From Anastrepha obliqua (taxonomy: Eukaryota > Arthropoda > Insecta > Diptera > Tephritidae), in contig NW_026562179.1 in the NCBI RefSeq assembly GCF_027943255.1, positions 7,504,501-7,568,500 of the forward strand: a DNA stretch of 64,000 nucleotides. Reading direction: 5' to 3'. Shown piece by piece: positions 33,818-45,074 of the stretch. Made by a program: the position numbers and the translations under genes. Numbering within the stretch: the stretch's first letter is position 1; every line of letters starts with the position of its first letter. Under the pieces are notes generated by a model. The model saw only the letters and a program-made list of their open reading frames with translations. It did no database searches and was not told the DNA's origin.

Positions 33818-35448
33818 ATGGATAAGAAAAGGTCACTGAATCAAAGTGAAATTGAGTACAACGCAAATCTAAGTGATTCAGAAGATGATTTCAGCGATGG
33901 TAGTAACGACATTTATGAGCCTTCTGAGAATACAAGTGATAGTGAAGATGATGTCATCTCCGAACCTGAAGACGTCTCCGAATCTGATAATAATGACGAT
34001 GATTTTCAAGCAACAACGTCAAATGAGAATGATGATTTGTGGACAGAAGTTCAACACAATCCTGAATTATTTCTTTTCGAACAAAATGTTGGTGTGAAAT
34101 TAGATACATCAAATTTTACAGTACAAACGCTGGGGGATTTATTTTTTTCGGATGAGTTTCTTGCATTACTGGTAGAACAAACTAATTTATATGCTGCGCA
34201 AGAAATTGCAACATTGGAAAATGGGAATCAAAATGCTATAAAAAAATTTAAAAGGATATCAAATTGGCAAGACGTAAGTGCTACAGAGATGAAAGTTTTT
34301 ATTGCAAATGGGTCCTTGTACATTTCCAAGAATAGAACATTACTGGAACACAAACAAGCTATATAATGTAAACTTTTGGCGCACACAAATGAGCCGCAAT
34401 CGATTCCAGTTGATACTTCGTTATTTTCATTTGGTTGATAACTCACAACCATCTACCGACAGATTATACAAGGTGAAACCAATCCTAAATCATTTCAACG
34501 ATGTTATGCGTGAAAACTATGTACCAAGTAAAAATATTTGTATTGACGAATCCATGATGCTATGGCGGGGAAGATTGCTTTTCCGCCAATACATAAAAAA
34601 TAAAAAACACAAATATGGTGTCAAACTATATGAACTATGTGAGTCCGACGGTCTTGTAATAAAAATAAAAATTTACACCGGAAAATCTGAGGAAACAACC
34701 CATAATGTAGGTCACACTACTGACGTTGTTTTACATTTACTTGAGGACTATCTCGATAAAGGCTACGCGCTTTACATGGATAATTTTTATAATTCAGTTA
34801 GTCTTACAAAACTGTTATATACACGAAAAACTTATGTATGTGTGTGGAACCCTACGAAGTAACAGAAAAGGAAACCCTAAAGATGTGGTAAAAAGAGGAG
34901 ACTGTTTTTGGCAGACAAATGGTCCTGTTACTGTATGCAAATGGAAAGACAAACGAGAAGCCCTTTCCATTTCAAACATGCACGCTATTGAAATGGTAGA
35001 GGTGCCCAATCGCAATGGAAGAATTTCTATGAAACCGAATATAATTCGAGATTACAATAATAGAATGTCTGGCATTGACCGATCAGATCAAATGATTTCG
35101 TACTACTCATCTCTAAGAAAGACTATTAGATATTATAGAGATATATATACAAAATGCTCATAGAATTTTCCAAAAAGTAACTTCATCTAAAATAAAACTG
35201 ATAAAGTTCAGAGAAGAATTCGTTTTGGCGTTGATTGGAGATTTTCAACCAGTTTTTAAGAAAAATAGATCTAAAGAGCTCCATTATTTAGAGTGTTTAC
35301 CACCAGCGGAAAAAAACAGCGTCCGACAAAGCCATGTCGTGTATGTACTCAAGAAAAAAAACGCCGAGAAACCCGTTACTTCTGTCCAGCCTGTCCAGAG
35401 AAGCCAGCCCTTTGTGTGAAAAATTGTTTTAAAAACTTCCACAAACAA
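33818..35448 (+). pseudogene. piggyBac transposase, frameshifted
   Basis: Starts at MDKKRSLNQSE with a long acidic N-terminal region (33818-34100). The catalytic core follows in three changing frames: FWRTQMSRNRFQLILRYFH, ICIDESMMLW (first D), LYMDNFYNS (second D), then NNRMSGIDRSDQM (third D, near 35060-35100). The cysteine-rich C-terminal domain near 35325-35448 (PCRVCTQEKKRRETRYFC, then CPEKPALCVKNCF) is complete. At least three frameshifts, near 34350, 34850 and 35155, and another before the cysteine domain. It would excise at TTAA without leaving footprints. Confidence 0.9.
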
Positions 35449-36159
35449 TAATGTATTACTTTATTTCTTGTATTTGAGTTAACTTTTCCATTATATTGAA
35501 TGAATTTTTGCATTATATTGAACGAATTTTTTTTTTAATAAAAAAAAGCTCACGGAAGCCAAACCCAAATTTTTTTTCTTTTCCCAGAAGTCATTTATCG
35601 ATACTATCACTATTATAATACGGTTTTACTGGTAGTTACACAAAAAGTGGTAGTTTTAGATAGTACGAGATAACTCGTAGTTCGCTTCCTGGAAGGGAAA
35701 TCATACTACGAGTTATCTCGTAGTTGGCAGTCAACGTGTTAATTCCTTTTTTTTTTTTTGTAAAGAGAGGACTATGTCCTCTATGTCTTTATCATAACTT
35801 TTATTTTTTGGCGGAAGACTATGTCTTCTTAGTCGGACTCTTGATTTATTAATAATTTGGTTTCTTACTAGCTACTTAATATTAAATGTCGAACAGCAAT
35901 CATCACATTGAATGCAACGTGAGCTGTTTGAGATGCATTCAATGCAAACATGTCGTCAGCACTTTAAGTAAATATTGTGAGAAAGGTAAGTGATTAAATT
36001 TGGCACAAACGGAAATGTGTCAGCAATTAAATTGCTTCAGGGGGAATTGAACTTTATTACAATTAATTTATTAACTTTATTAACTACGGAAATGTGTCAG
36101 CAATTTAATTGCGACAAGGGGGATTGAACTTTATTAAAATAAATATTTAATTATTAACT

Positions 36160-36171
36160 CCTCCCTTCTTA
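36160..36171 (-). promoter_or_regulatory. Gypsy polypurine tract
   Basis: The minus strand reads AAGAAGGGAGG immediately before the AGTTAAT start of the 3' LTR. This is the expected plus-strand primer. Confidence 0.8.
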
Positions 36172-36326
36172 AATTGATTGTCCTCAATCATTTCAAAAAA
36201 TGAGGTTGTCTGTAAAGTCGGTTTACTGACGATAGTTTAACGTGACAACCTCATAAGAAAATACTGATGTAATGGTTGCAATTTTCAAAACAAAATTTTA
36301 ATTTTATTTGTTGATAGATATTTTGT

Positions 36327-36584
36327 ATGGATATGCACAAACGTGAAAATGACGAAACATTTATCAAATTCATGAAAGATATGTTCAATTTCGATTGTGC
36401 ATCAGACGTTAATAAGTCAACAACACTAAGAGGCACCATCATGGATTTGCCTTTTTCAAGACACTTTACACTCGAAACACTCCCTTTCATTTCCTACTTT
36501 TCCTGTCATCGTCCTATTCTCAATAGCGAAAAGGTTCATTACCATGCCCACAGGCAGAAGGCATATGCAAATACAAATATGTGA
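36327..36584 (+). other. Possible coding remnant, unassigned
   Basis: An 85-aa frame beside the outer inverted repeat, with FIKFMKDMFNFDC, TTLRGTIMDLPFSRHF and LPFISYFSCHRPILN. The last block looks like a conserved protein tail and not random sequence. I recall similar tails in uncharacterised insect proteins but cannot name a family. Confidence 0.35.
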
Positions 36585-36735
36585 ATTTATAAACATATAC
36601 GCATATACATACATATATATGCTCACTTAAGTAGGAGAGAGCTAGATGTCGAACGTTGCCGAATGCAGGGGCCGATTGTGCTCTTTGTCGTTCGTTCCGC
36701 GCTCCCTAGCAGTTCAAGCAAGGTTCATTAGCTTA
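36555..36735 (+). repeat. Module duplicated at 37152-37322
   Basis: Begins agaaggcatatgcaaatac and runs through gaacgttgccgaatgc to cgttcgttccgcgct. It occurs again at 37152-37322 and inverted at about 39239-39415. Confidence 0.75.
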
Positions 36736-37314
36736 GAATAGATTCGTACATTTGATATGCCCATATGTTTTTAGTATGCATCTTTACATATAGATTTATT
36801 CTTTTTGTTTGAAAATTTCGCGAAATTGTATATGTATAAGCATGTTTACATGTTTTGGCATAGGACATATGTATATTAGACTATGAAAATTGCACCAAAG
36901 TACATGTATGTATGCATGTTTATATATAATATGTACATATATTGGTATACAACACATCTTATAAGGTATGTGGTAAATATTACCATACATTTTCCCTTCA
37001 TATGAAATAATAAATTAATAATAAAAACATTAAGACAACTAGTATTATTAACAACTAGTCGTCACTAATTATAAATTCGGTAAGGATGGTGATGATACAC
37101 TTGGTTTTATTTTAAATTCTTTAAGTAAATCAAATTGATAATAATCAATAAGAAGGCATATGCAAATACATATATGTGAATTTATATATGTACATATGCA
37201 CATATACATACATATATATGCTCATTCAAGTAGGAGAGACCCAGATGTTGAACGTTGCCGAATGCGGGGGCTGATTGTGCTCTTTGCGTTCGTTCCGCGC
37301 TTTCGCTTGCAGTT

Positions 37315-37420
37315 TAACCAAGAATGAGCAAGATAACGACGAATGAGTAAGATAAGGGCGACTGAGCAAGATAATGACGCATGAGCAAGATAACGACGAT
37401 TGAGCAAGATAACGACACAT
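37315..37420. repeat. Minisatellite, about 18-bp units
   Basis: Repeats of gatgagcaagataacgac-like units, about five. The inverse partner array is at 39058-39240 (about nine units of gttaccttgctcatatgta). Confidence 0.8.
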
Positions 37421-37463
37421 TTTTCCGTGCGTGCAGCCGGCTAAATCGAATTATAAGACGTTA

Positions 37464-38990
37464 TCACGTCAAAAACGGAATATTGTTCAATCTTGGTGGT
37501 TTGATAGGAGCTTCTAATGCTATTGGTTTATGGGACTCAGCACAATGTTGCACACTCATTGCCGCATGAGGCTCGTTATTCGTGTGTGCAATGTGAGATT
37601 CCCAAACAATTATTTGTTGTGTATTTTTAAACAAAAATCGTAAGCATGCTATGGAAATGATAATTAGATTAAGGATAATAGAGATTGACCATCCTCCAAT
37701 TTTCAAATGTTTCTGAATAGTTGAAATTACTTCCGTATTATTAATCTGTAATTCGTTAAGAACTTCAAGGGATAAGAAATGAATATGGTCGCTTTCAAAA
37801 GGAGCGGGCTTCTATATTACTAAAGGTCCTATTGTTAATTTTAATAGTGCTGTTATGAAATTTAATAAGAAGTGTTCTAGATATATTTCTCCGCGTTTTA
37901 TCAACATAAATAACTGTGGTGCAATCATATACCATTATAACCCCTGACTCGATCTCTTCGATTAATGGGATATGACGATTGTTGCTCGTTACGCATGTTG
38001 AATTTTGACTGCTTATAAGATTAGGAATACATTTGGCATTTGAAATGTTCTTTATTTGGTTTTCTTTACAAATTATTATATTATTATATTTTCCACAATC
38101 ATTTATTATACCATATATAGTGTTGTCGTTTTTTAAAATCTACTTAAATTCTAAATTAATTACAGAGTTTTTTCTTTTTACCGGTCTTAAAATTATGTTT
38201 TCATAGGTTTCCTTTTTTGTTAAGGGAATCTTAACCAAATAAAACTTTTTTTATTAGTATTGTATAAGACAGATACTTTGGCAAATTGGAGTGCCTCTTC
38301 GGGGCTCACAAAAACAATATTTTCTTCTCTAATTCTACTTGTAGCAGTTTCAATTTCCTTTTTATCTAATATTAATGGGTTGACAATTCCAAGCTTCGCC
38401 CATTCGATTCGCTTTTGAATATTTATTAACTCTTCCTTAACTAGTCTTACTCTATTTTGTAGATTTATCACTATTTCGTTTTCTAATAATACATCTTTTC
38501 TTATTACATTAGAAATTTTATTTACTATATCTGTTAGATTTTTTAATCTTTTATTAAAAACTGCGTTAACGTACACTTGTTTATTATTATTTTTGTTTAG
38601 ATCATTTATATTACTAGCTATTATTTCGACGTCGTCGTGATCTGGAGATCCTGCGACATATTTCCAAATAGTACCTATGGCATTTATTGCTCTTTTATTT
38701 TATTATAGTGGGTGTTATATTTTCTAAAAAATTTTCGGTAAGGCTTAATTCGTGGATAAGGATGGGATACAGGTTATGCTGATTTGCGATGTTTTGTTGG
38801 ATAAATGTATGGGTATTGGGTATGGATATTGCGTACTGTGTCAGATCTATGGAATGTAAAATAGTAAAAGTTCCTTGCTGAATTTCCGCTGTACCTCTAT
38901 TAATTGTCACGACATACGAAGAAGTGTAATCCAAAATTTGAACTTCAGTTTTTTCAAAGGTTAAATACAATCTGTAAAGATAATTTATTT
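37464..38990 (-). pseudogene. Errantivirus-type envelope gene, broken
   Basis: Minus-strand pieces in order: N-terminal part at 38695-38970, a helical fusion-protein-like part at 38220-38576 (NLTDIVNKISNVIR; EWAKLGIVNPLILD) and a membrane anchor at 37464-37706 (SIIILNL-type hydrophobic stretch of about 20 residues). In the family this gene gives an F-type glycoprotein that can make particles infectious within the host. A splice-acceptor-like ttatctttacag lies just upstream near 38978-38989, consistent with expression from a spliced RNA. Several frameshifts and stops separate the parts. Position between pol and 3' LTR is as expected. Confidence 0.65.
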
Positions 38991-39057
38991 TCTTTTAATA
39001 TTATTGACGTGATAACGTCTTATAATTCGATTTAACAGGCTGCACGCACGAAAAAAT

Positions 39058-39240
39058 GTGTCGTTACCTTGCTCATTACTGTTCATATGTAGTTACCTTG
39101 CTCATTGCCGTTACCAAAATGTGTCGCTACCTTGCTCATATGTAGTTACCTTGCTCATATGTAGTTACCTTGCTCATATTAGTGTTACCTTGCTCATATT
39201 AGTGTTACCTTGCTCATATGTAGTTACCTTGCTCATTGCA
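39058..39240. repeat. Minisatellite, inverse partner array
   Basis: About nine units of gttaccttgctcat plus a variable spacer. Longer than the array at 37315-37420. Tandem units in foldback arms are known from FB and Galileo-type elements. Confidence 0.8.
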
Positions 39241-39551
39241 TTGAATGAACTGCAAGCGAAAGCGCGGAAGGAACGACAAAGCAAACAAAGCAAACGAACG
39301 GCAACGTTCGACATCTTGCTCTCCCCTACTTATGTGAGCGTATATATGTATGTACATATATGCGCATATGTACATATATAAATTCACGTATTTGTATTGG
39401 CATATGCCTTCTTATTGATTATTATTAATTTGATTTACTTGAAGAATTTAAAATAAAACCAAGTTTGTTAATAATACCTGTTGTTTTAATGTTATTATTA
39501 TTATTTTTTTATTATATCTGAAGGAAAAAATGTATGGTAATATTCACCATA

Positions 39552-40438
39552 TCTATACTAATATTATAAAGAGGAAAACTTTGTTTGTTTGGTTGTAATG
39601 AATAGGCTCAAAAACTACCGGATCGATTTTAAAAATTCTTTCACCATTCGAAAGCTACATCACGAGTAACATGGATTATATTTTATTTTGGAAATAGGGC
39701 TCGAGATATAGGTCAAAACGTGGACCCGGGTAACCTTCGGATGTGCATGTACAATATGGGTATCAAATGAAAGCTGTTGATAAGTGCTTTAATACGGGGT
39801 AATTTTCATACCTATTGATGACTAGGGTCTGGAAATATATGCCAAAACGTGGACCCGCCGTGTCTTTGCACCGAATTAAACCAAACTTACACACATTGTT
39901 AAGTAGGTATTGAAGATGATTTCCGTATAGTTTGAATACCTATTGGTAGATAGGGTCTGGAGATATAGGTCAAAACGTTGACCCGGGTAACCTTCGGATG
40001 TGTATGTACAATATGGGTATCAAATAGAAGCTGTTGGTGAATGCTTTAGTTCAGAGTATTTCCATCCGCTCCGTGACTAGGGTCTCGAGATAGAGACCAA
40101 AACGTGGACCCTAGAATGTGTTTGTACAATATGGATATCAAATGAAAGCTGTTGATAAGTGCTTTAATACGGGGTAATTTTCATACCTATTGATGACTAG
40201 GGTCTCGAAATATATGCCAAAACGTGGACCCGGGTAACCTTCGGACGTGTATGTACAATATGGGTATCAAATGAAAGCTGTTGGTGAATGCTTTAGTACA
40301 GAGTATTTTTCATGCCGCTCCGTGACTGGGGTCTCGAGATATAGGTCAAAACGTGGACCCGGGTAACCTTTGGTTGTGTATGTACAATATGGGTATAAAA
40401 TGAGAGCTGTTGATAAGTGCTTTAATACGGGGTAATTT
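39552..40438 (+). mobile_element. Helitron 5'-end fragment with tandem units
   Basis: Starts TCTATACTAATATTATAAAG after an A, a typical Helitron 5' terminus. Then come about seven units of roughly 125 bp containing aaaacgtggacccgggtaac and atgggtatcaaatgaaagct. No 3' terminus follows; it runs into the pentanucleotide array. The same units occur at 43296-43720. Confidence 0.7.
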
Positions 40439-40768
40439 GTTATGTTATGTAATGTTATGTTATGTTATGTTGTGTTATGTTATGTTATGTTATGTTATGT
40501 TATGTTATGTTATGTTATGTTATGTTATGTTATGTTATGTTATGTTATGTTATGTTATGTTATGTTATGTTATGTTATGTTATGTTATGTTATGTTATGT
40601 TATGTTATGTTATGTTATGTTATGTTATGTTATGTTATGTTATGTTATGTTATGTTATGTTATGTTATGTTATGTTATGTTATGTTATGTTATGTTATGT
40701 TATGTTATGTTATGTTATGTTATGTTATGTTATGTTATGTTATGTTATGTTATGTTATGTTATGTTAA
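40439..40768. repeat. (TTATG)n microsatellite, about 65 units
   Basis: Nearly perfect pentanucleotide repeat of about 330 bp. All long frames across it (40410-40836) are artefacts of the repeat. Confidence 0.98.
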
Positions 40769-40929
40769 TGTTAACTCATTCTCTATATCCATACAAAATA
40801 TCTATCAAACAGAATAAAATTAAAATTTTCTTTTGAAAAATGCAACCATTCAATCAGTATTTTCTTATGACGTTATCACGTTAAACTATCGTCAGTAAAC
40901 CGACTTTGCAGACAACCTCTTTTTTTTAT

Positions 40930-42955
40930 AGACAATTCTGCCTGTCATTGATAGAACAGTAGAGTCTTTATCTTCTTTGACTATTTCCCTTTATACCTTG
41001 GAGTTAGTTTTGTTAACTTTGACAAAAATTTCTTCTCCTGGTAAATAAGTTTTTATTTCGTGCTTATTTTGATTATGATAGTTTAAGTCCTGTTTCTGTT
41101 TTTCTGTTAAACGATTGATGATTTCTTGTTGCTTGCTTTTTGGAGTTTCTGTTAAAAAATATATCAATCGGTTTTTTTTACTTGAGTTTCTGTTAAAAAT
41201 ATATCTATGGGTTTTCTGCCTGTGGTGGAGTGAATTGACCTGGAAAGTTTTGCTCTGGTAAGTAAATCATGAAAAGCAGTGTGAAGTTTGTCTGGTTTTA
41301 AGCATCTCATAATCTCTGAAAGGGTCGAGTGAAATCTTTCTATTTGACCATTAACAGAGCTAGAGTAGGGTGGTGTAGTGTAGATTTCGAAATTTATTGA
41401 TACGGAATTTAGGGATTTTTCATTGTCTACTACTATGGACTTAGGGATGCTAAAAGCTAAAACTATTTCTTTTAATGGTTCTTTAATATCCCCTATTGCC
41501 CTAAACTTTAGAATTTTGACTAAAGCATATTTCGAAAATTTGTCTATTGTTGTTGGTACGAGATTTCCTTCGGTGAAGTAAATATCAATGTGGACGATTT
41601 CTCCAGGATTTTGTGGAATTGGTGTGGGTTGGAATAGAGTTTAACAATTCTATTGGATTTTTCCGTCATTTTTGGGAAATACAATTTTTTGTTTATCTGC
41701 TCTCTATTTTCCCTAGCATCTCTGTGGGCTCTTCTGTGTTCTTTGATTACGACCTCTTCTGGTTCTATTGTACATCATTAGTTATTTCTTTGACCTGCGA
41801 CTGTGTGAATCTTATTTTGTAGTTTATGAAATTTTCGGAATAAAATTCTTGAATTATTCCCATGATTGGCTTAGAAGTTAGTATTCCATTAATTACGCTA
41901 GGATTAAGATATTTTTTTAGAATCGAAATTAATATATTTCTGGTATATTGCGGTCTTTTTATTATACCTATGCCTGTGATAAGTTGGAAAGGGAATTTCA
42001 AATATGTAGTTATCATAGTTGTGTATTAAAATATGTATGAATTTGGTTTTTGAAGACGTTTATAGGACATTCCACTGCTGGTATTTTATTATCTGATGAA
42101 TTTTCGTCGCTATGTTGGGTTGCTGTCATTGAGTTTATCTGTGGTGGCCTAGATATTGCATCTGCTCCCACGTTTGTTTTACCGGGTTGATATCTGAGTT
42201 CATAATTGTATTCTTCTAAGATGGCTTTCCATCTCTTCATTTTGCTGTTAGTGTTTTTACTACTAAGAGCATATGTTAAAGGTTGGTGGTCTGTGAATAT
42301 GATTACCTTTCGGGATCCGTACAGATAGTTTCTCAGTGAATTTAATGACCAAATTATAACCAACATTTCTTTTTCGTTTGTGGCGTAATTTTCTTCGGTT
42401 TTACTCAGTGTTCGGGAAAGGAATGTTATGGGCTTTTTGCTTTGCGATAAGACTGCACCGATTGCGTAGTCGGAAGCATCTGTCGTTAACTCGAAAAATT
42501 TTTCAAAGTCAGGATGAGAGAGAACTATATCACTAGATACTAACGAGTTTATTAATTTTTGAAATGCATCCAGGGCATTCTGGTCTAAAGATATTTTTGT
42601 ATTCTTGGAGGCATTTTTTGAGATGCGACCTTCCTTCTTAAAAGGGATGTCAGGGGTTTAGCAAGTTTCGCGTAATCTTGGATGAAGCGCCTATAATAAC
42701 CTGAGATGCCTAGAAAGCTTCTCAACTTTTTTAGAGTTTTTGGGGGTTGTAGGTGGGCTATTGCTTCTACTTTTTGTTTGTTAGCTTTTATTCCTTCAGT
42801 TCCTACAATAAATCCTAGAAATTCAATTTCTGTTTTTAAAAATTCACACTTGTCTAGTTGTTTTTAGAAGTTTGCGGATTCTAATGATTCAAATATTTCG
42901 TATAGACTTTCATCTAAGTAGACATAGCATATTTGACCTATGTGATCCCTTAAAA
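40930..42955 (-). pseudogene. Gypsy pol: RT end, RNase H, integrase
   Basis: From right to left: RT YLDES box and FIVGTEGIKANKQKVEAIA near 42770-42950, thumb FLGISGYYRRFI near 42680, RNase H TTDASDYAIGAVLSQS near 42460-42490 and FTDHQPLTYALSSK near 42250-42290. Then integrase with HIDIYFTEG (near 41575-41600), VDNEKSLNS (near 41410-41440) and NGQIERFHSTL (near 41320-41350), the three acidic catalytic residues. Stops and frameshifts occur throughout (for example near 42640). The YxDD box is altered. It joins to 53105 across the hAT. Confidence 0.82.
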
Positions 42956-43289
42956 CAGTGGTCACCAACCTTTTCAATGTGTTGAGCTACTTTCAAGATT
43001 TTGAAATAAACAGCGAGCTACTTGCACAAGCCAACATAAATTAAATAATACACAGTTATATTCGACATACAATACATGTATTTATTTTACTAATATACGT
43101 TCTATATATAGTAAACTTATGACTTATAGTGCTTATACTTATGCATAACTACATCTATGTTCACACCTATCAATCGTAACAAAATTTTTTGCAGTCATAA
43201 TGGCCACTCACAAGCGACTTAAAAAAACAACAAAACAGTAATAGTACATCTTATGTATAAAATAAAGTCAACTTTTTGTGTGTGTTCGC

Positions 43290-45033
43290 TAACCGGCCGT
43301 GTCTTTGCACCGAATTAAACCAAACTTACACACATTGTTAAGGAGGTATTGAAGATGGTTTCCGTATAGTCTGGATACCTATTGGTGGATAGGGTTCGAG
43401 ATATAGGTCAAACCGTGGACCCGGGTAACCTTCGGATGTGTATGTACAATATGGGTACCAAATGGAAGCTGTTGGTGAATGCTTTAGTACAGAGTATTTT
43501 TCATGCCGCTCCGTGACTGGGGTCTCGAGATATAGGTCAAAACGTGGACCCGGATAACCTTTGGTTGTGTATATACAATATGGGTATCAAATGAAAGCTG
43601 TTGATCAGTGCTTTAATACGGGGTAATTTTCATACCTATTGAACTATATGCCAAAACGTGGACCCGCCGTGTCTTTGCACCGAATTAAACCAAACTTACA
43701 CACATTGTTAAGTAAGTATTGGAAATGGGTTTCGTAAAGTTTGGTTGTTATTCGGAACTCTGGCAACGGGTACAGCGTTCTTTTGAACCAGCCATAATGT
43801 CGTTTACTTTTTTAACGCTTGGGGCGGAACTGAACTGTCAAATTGACAGTGTGAGTTACAATGTGTCAATATTTCTTTCTGATTTGGATGCCATAAGGAA
43901 AAAACGTAAGTGCAACATGTAAAAATTGTTTGTGAATTTTTTTGGAGTGGATTTTGGAACAGTGAATAATTTCTTACGAAATTTGAGAATTTAATGTGAA
44001 ATCCGAATGTTCAAATGAAACTTACAAGTTAATGAAGAATTGATTTTATTAACTGGTGATTTAAGACAAACGTTACCCGTTATTCAGCGATCAACCGCAG
44101 CTGATGAATTGAATGCGTGATATGTGACGAAATTAACACTAAACACAAATGCTCGCGTTCAACTCCAAAATGATTCAAGTGCTGAAGTTTTTTCAAAGCA
44201 ATTGTTACAAATTGGCAAAGGACAAATTCCTATTGATAATAATGGCTTATTTAAATTTCCAGATCATTTTTTCAAATAGCAGAATCAAAGGCCGATTTGG
44301 TGCAAAAGGTTTTCCCCGACATAACACAAAATTACAAGAATAACAATTGGCTAAGTGAACGAGCAATATTAGCTGGTACGAATAAAGATGTTAAAGAAAA
44401 TGCAGATATCTTGGATAAAATACCTGGTGATACTGTTGTATACCGGTCTGTTGACACAATTATCGACCAAGACCAGTTAACTATCCAACCGAATTTTTGA
44501 ATTCATTGGATATATCTGGATTTCCGCCACATTATTTGCAATTAAAAGTTGGTGCTTCGGAATATTAATCATACAAAATTATGTAACGGAACTAGACTTG
44601 TAGTCAAACGATTGATGAATAATGTTATCGAAGCAACTATATTAATTGGCAAATTCAAGAATGAAGACGTTCTAATACCGAGAATTCCAATGATTCCACC
44701 TGAATCGCCATTTGAATTCAAGCGTTTGCAACTGTCCATTCGTTTAGCATTTGCAATAACTATCAATTAATCACAAGGGCAAACTTTAGAAATATGCGGG
44801 ATGAATTTAGAAGAACCAGTATTCACCCATGGTCAACTATACGTTGGCTGTTCACGTGTTGGGAAGCCAACAACATTATATATTTACTCAAAAACAAATA
44901 GAAAAACAAAAAATATTGTTTATGCCAAAGCGCTTGAATAAAGAAATAAATAATATGAAAACCATATCTTGTCTGTTCTAAACCATATCTATTCTATTTT
45001 AGTGTGCCCCGCGAAGCGGGCCGGGTTTGCTAG
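43290..45033 (+). mobile_element. Helitron 3' part inside the hAT
   Basis: Ends CTAG at 45030-45033 followed by T, with a GC-rich hairpin (ccccgcgaagcggg) about ten bases before the end, the standard Helitron 3' terminus. The left part (43296-43720) repeats the 125-bp units of 39552-40438. The 5' terminus is not found, so it is 5' truncated. Confidence 0.85.
44040..44940 (+). pseudogene. Helitron helicase C-terminal remnant
   Basis: Reading across frames: ILLTGDLRQTLPVI near 44045, then QLLQIGKGQIPID, then NWLSERAILAGTNKDV (44345-44400), LCNGTRLVVKRL (44580-44615), PRIPMIPPESPFEFKR near 44680 and a final QLYVGCSRVGKPTTLYIY near 44835-44885. This is the second RecA-like half of the PIF1-type helicase of RepHel proteins. 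The Rep nuclease domain and the Walker A motif are absent. Several stops. Confidence 0.82.
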
Positions 45034-45074
45034 TTATTATATAAATAAAATATGGGCAGATAAAAAGAGCATAT

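Larger units (their letters stand above)
32160..35738 (+). mobile_element. piggyBac element in the gypsy 3' LTR
   Basis: TTAA at 32156-32159 and 35739-35742. Terminal repeats cacgttgactgccaa are perfectly inverted (15 bp). Both ends carry subterminal palindromes of the type ctacgagttatctcgtag (left near 32308-32360, right near 35670-35725). Length is 3579 bp, 2.3 kb without the nested mariner. Confidence 0.95.
32139..36159 (-). repeat. Gypsy 3' LTR, split by piggyBac
   Basis: 32139-32159 plus 35743-36159 reproduces the 5' LTR (59797-60231). Shared text includes gtaaagagaggactatgtcc and agcaatcatcacattgaatg. Confidence 0.9.
36202..40919. repeat. Composite inverted-repeat region around env
   Basis: Outer repeats: 36202-36330 pairs with about 40785-40919 (gaggttgtctgtaaagtcgg and its inverse). 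Inner arms: about 36968-37480 pairs with about 39000-39551, each carrying tgcacgcacg, a minisatellite of ttgctcat units and a gaacgttgccgaatg-type block. Both inner edges hold acgtgataacgtc, as does the outer repeat near 40868. It reads either as two inverted copies of one element flanking env or as one foldback element with env in its loop. No clear target duplication seen. Confidence 0.65.

Noticed and set aside
37315..39240. Possible CRISPR-like array (short repeats with spacers)
   Set aside because: Units are tandem minisatellites with near-identical spacers, arranged as inverse partners in a eukaryotic foldback; no cas-like genes.
40410..40836. Long overlapping frames encoding repeated CYVML
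   Set aside because: They are translation of the TTATG microsatellite in three frames; no gene.
43719..43922. 67-aa frame in the Helitron repeats
   Set aside because: No motif, spans tandem-unit edge; likely chance.
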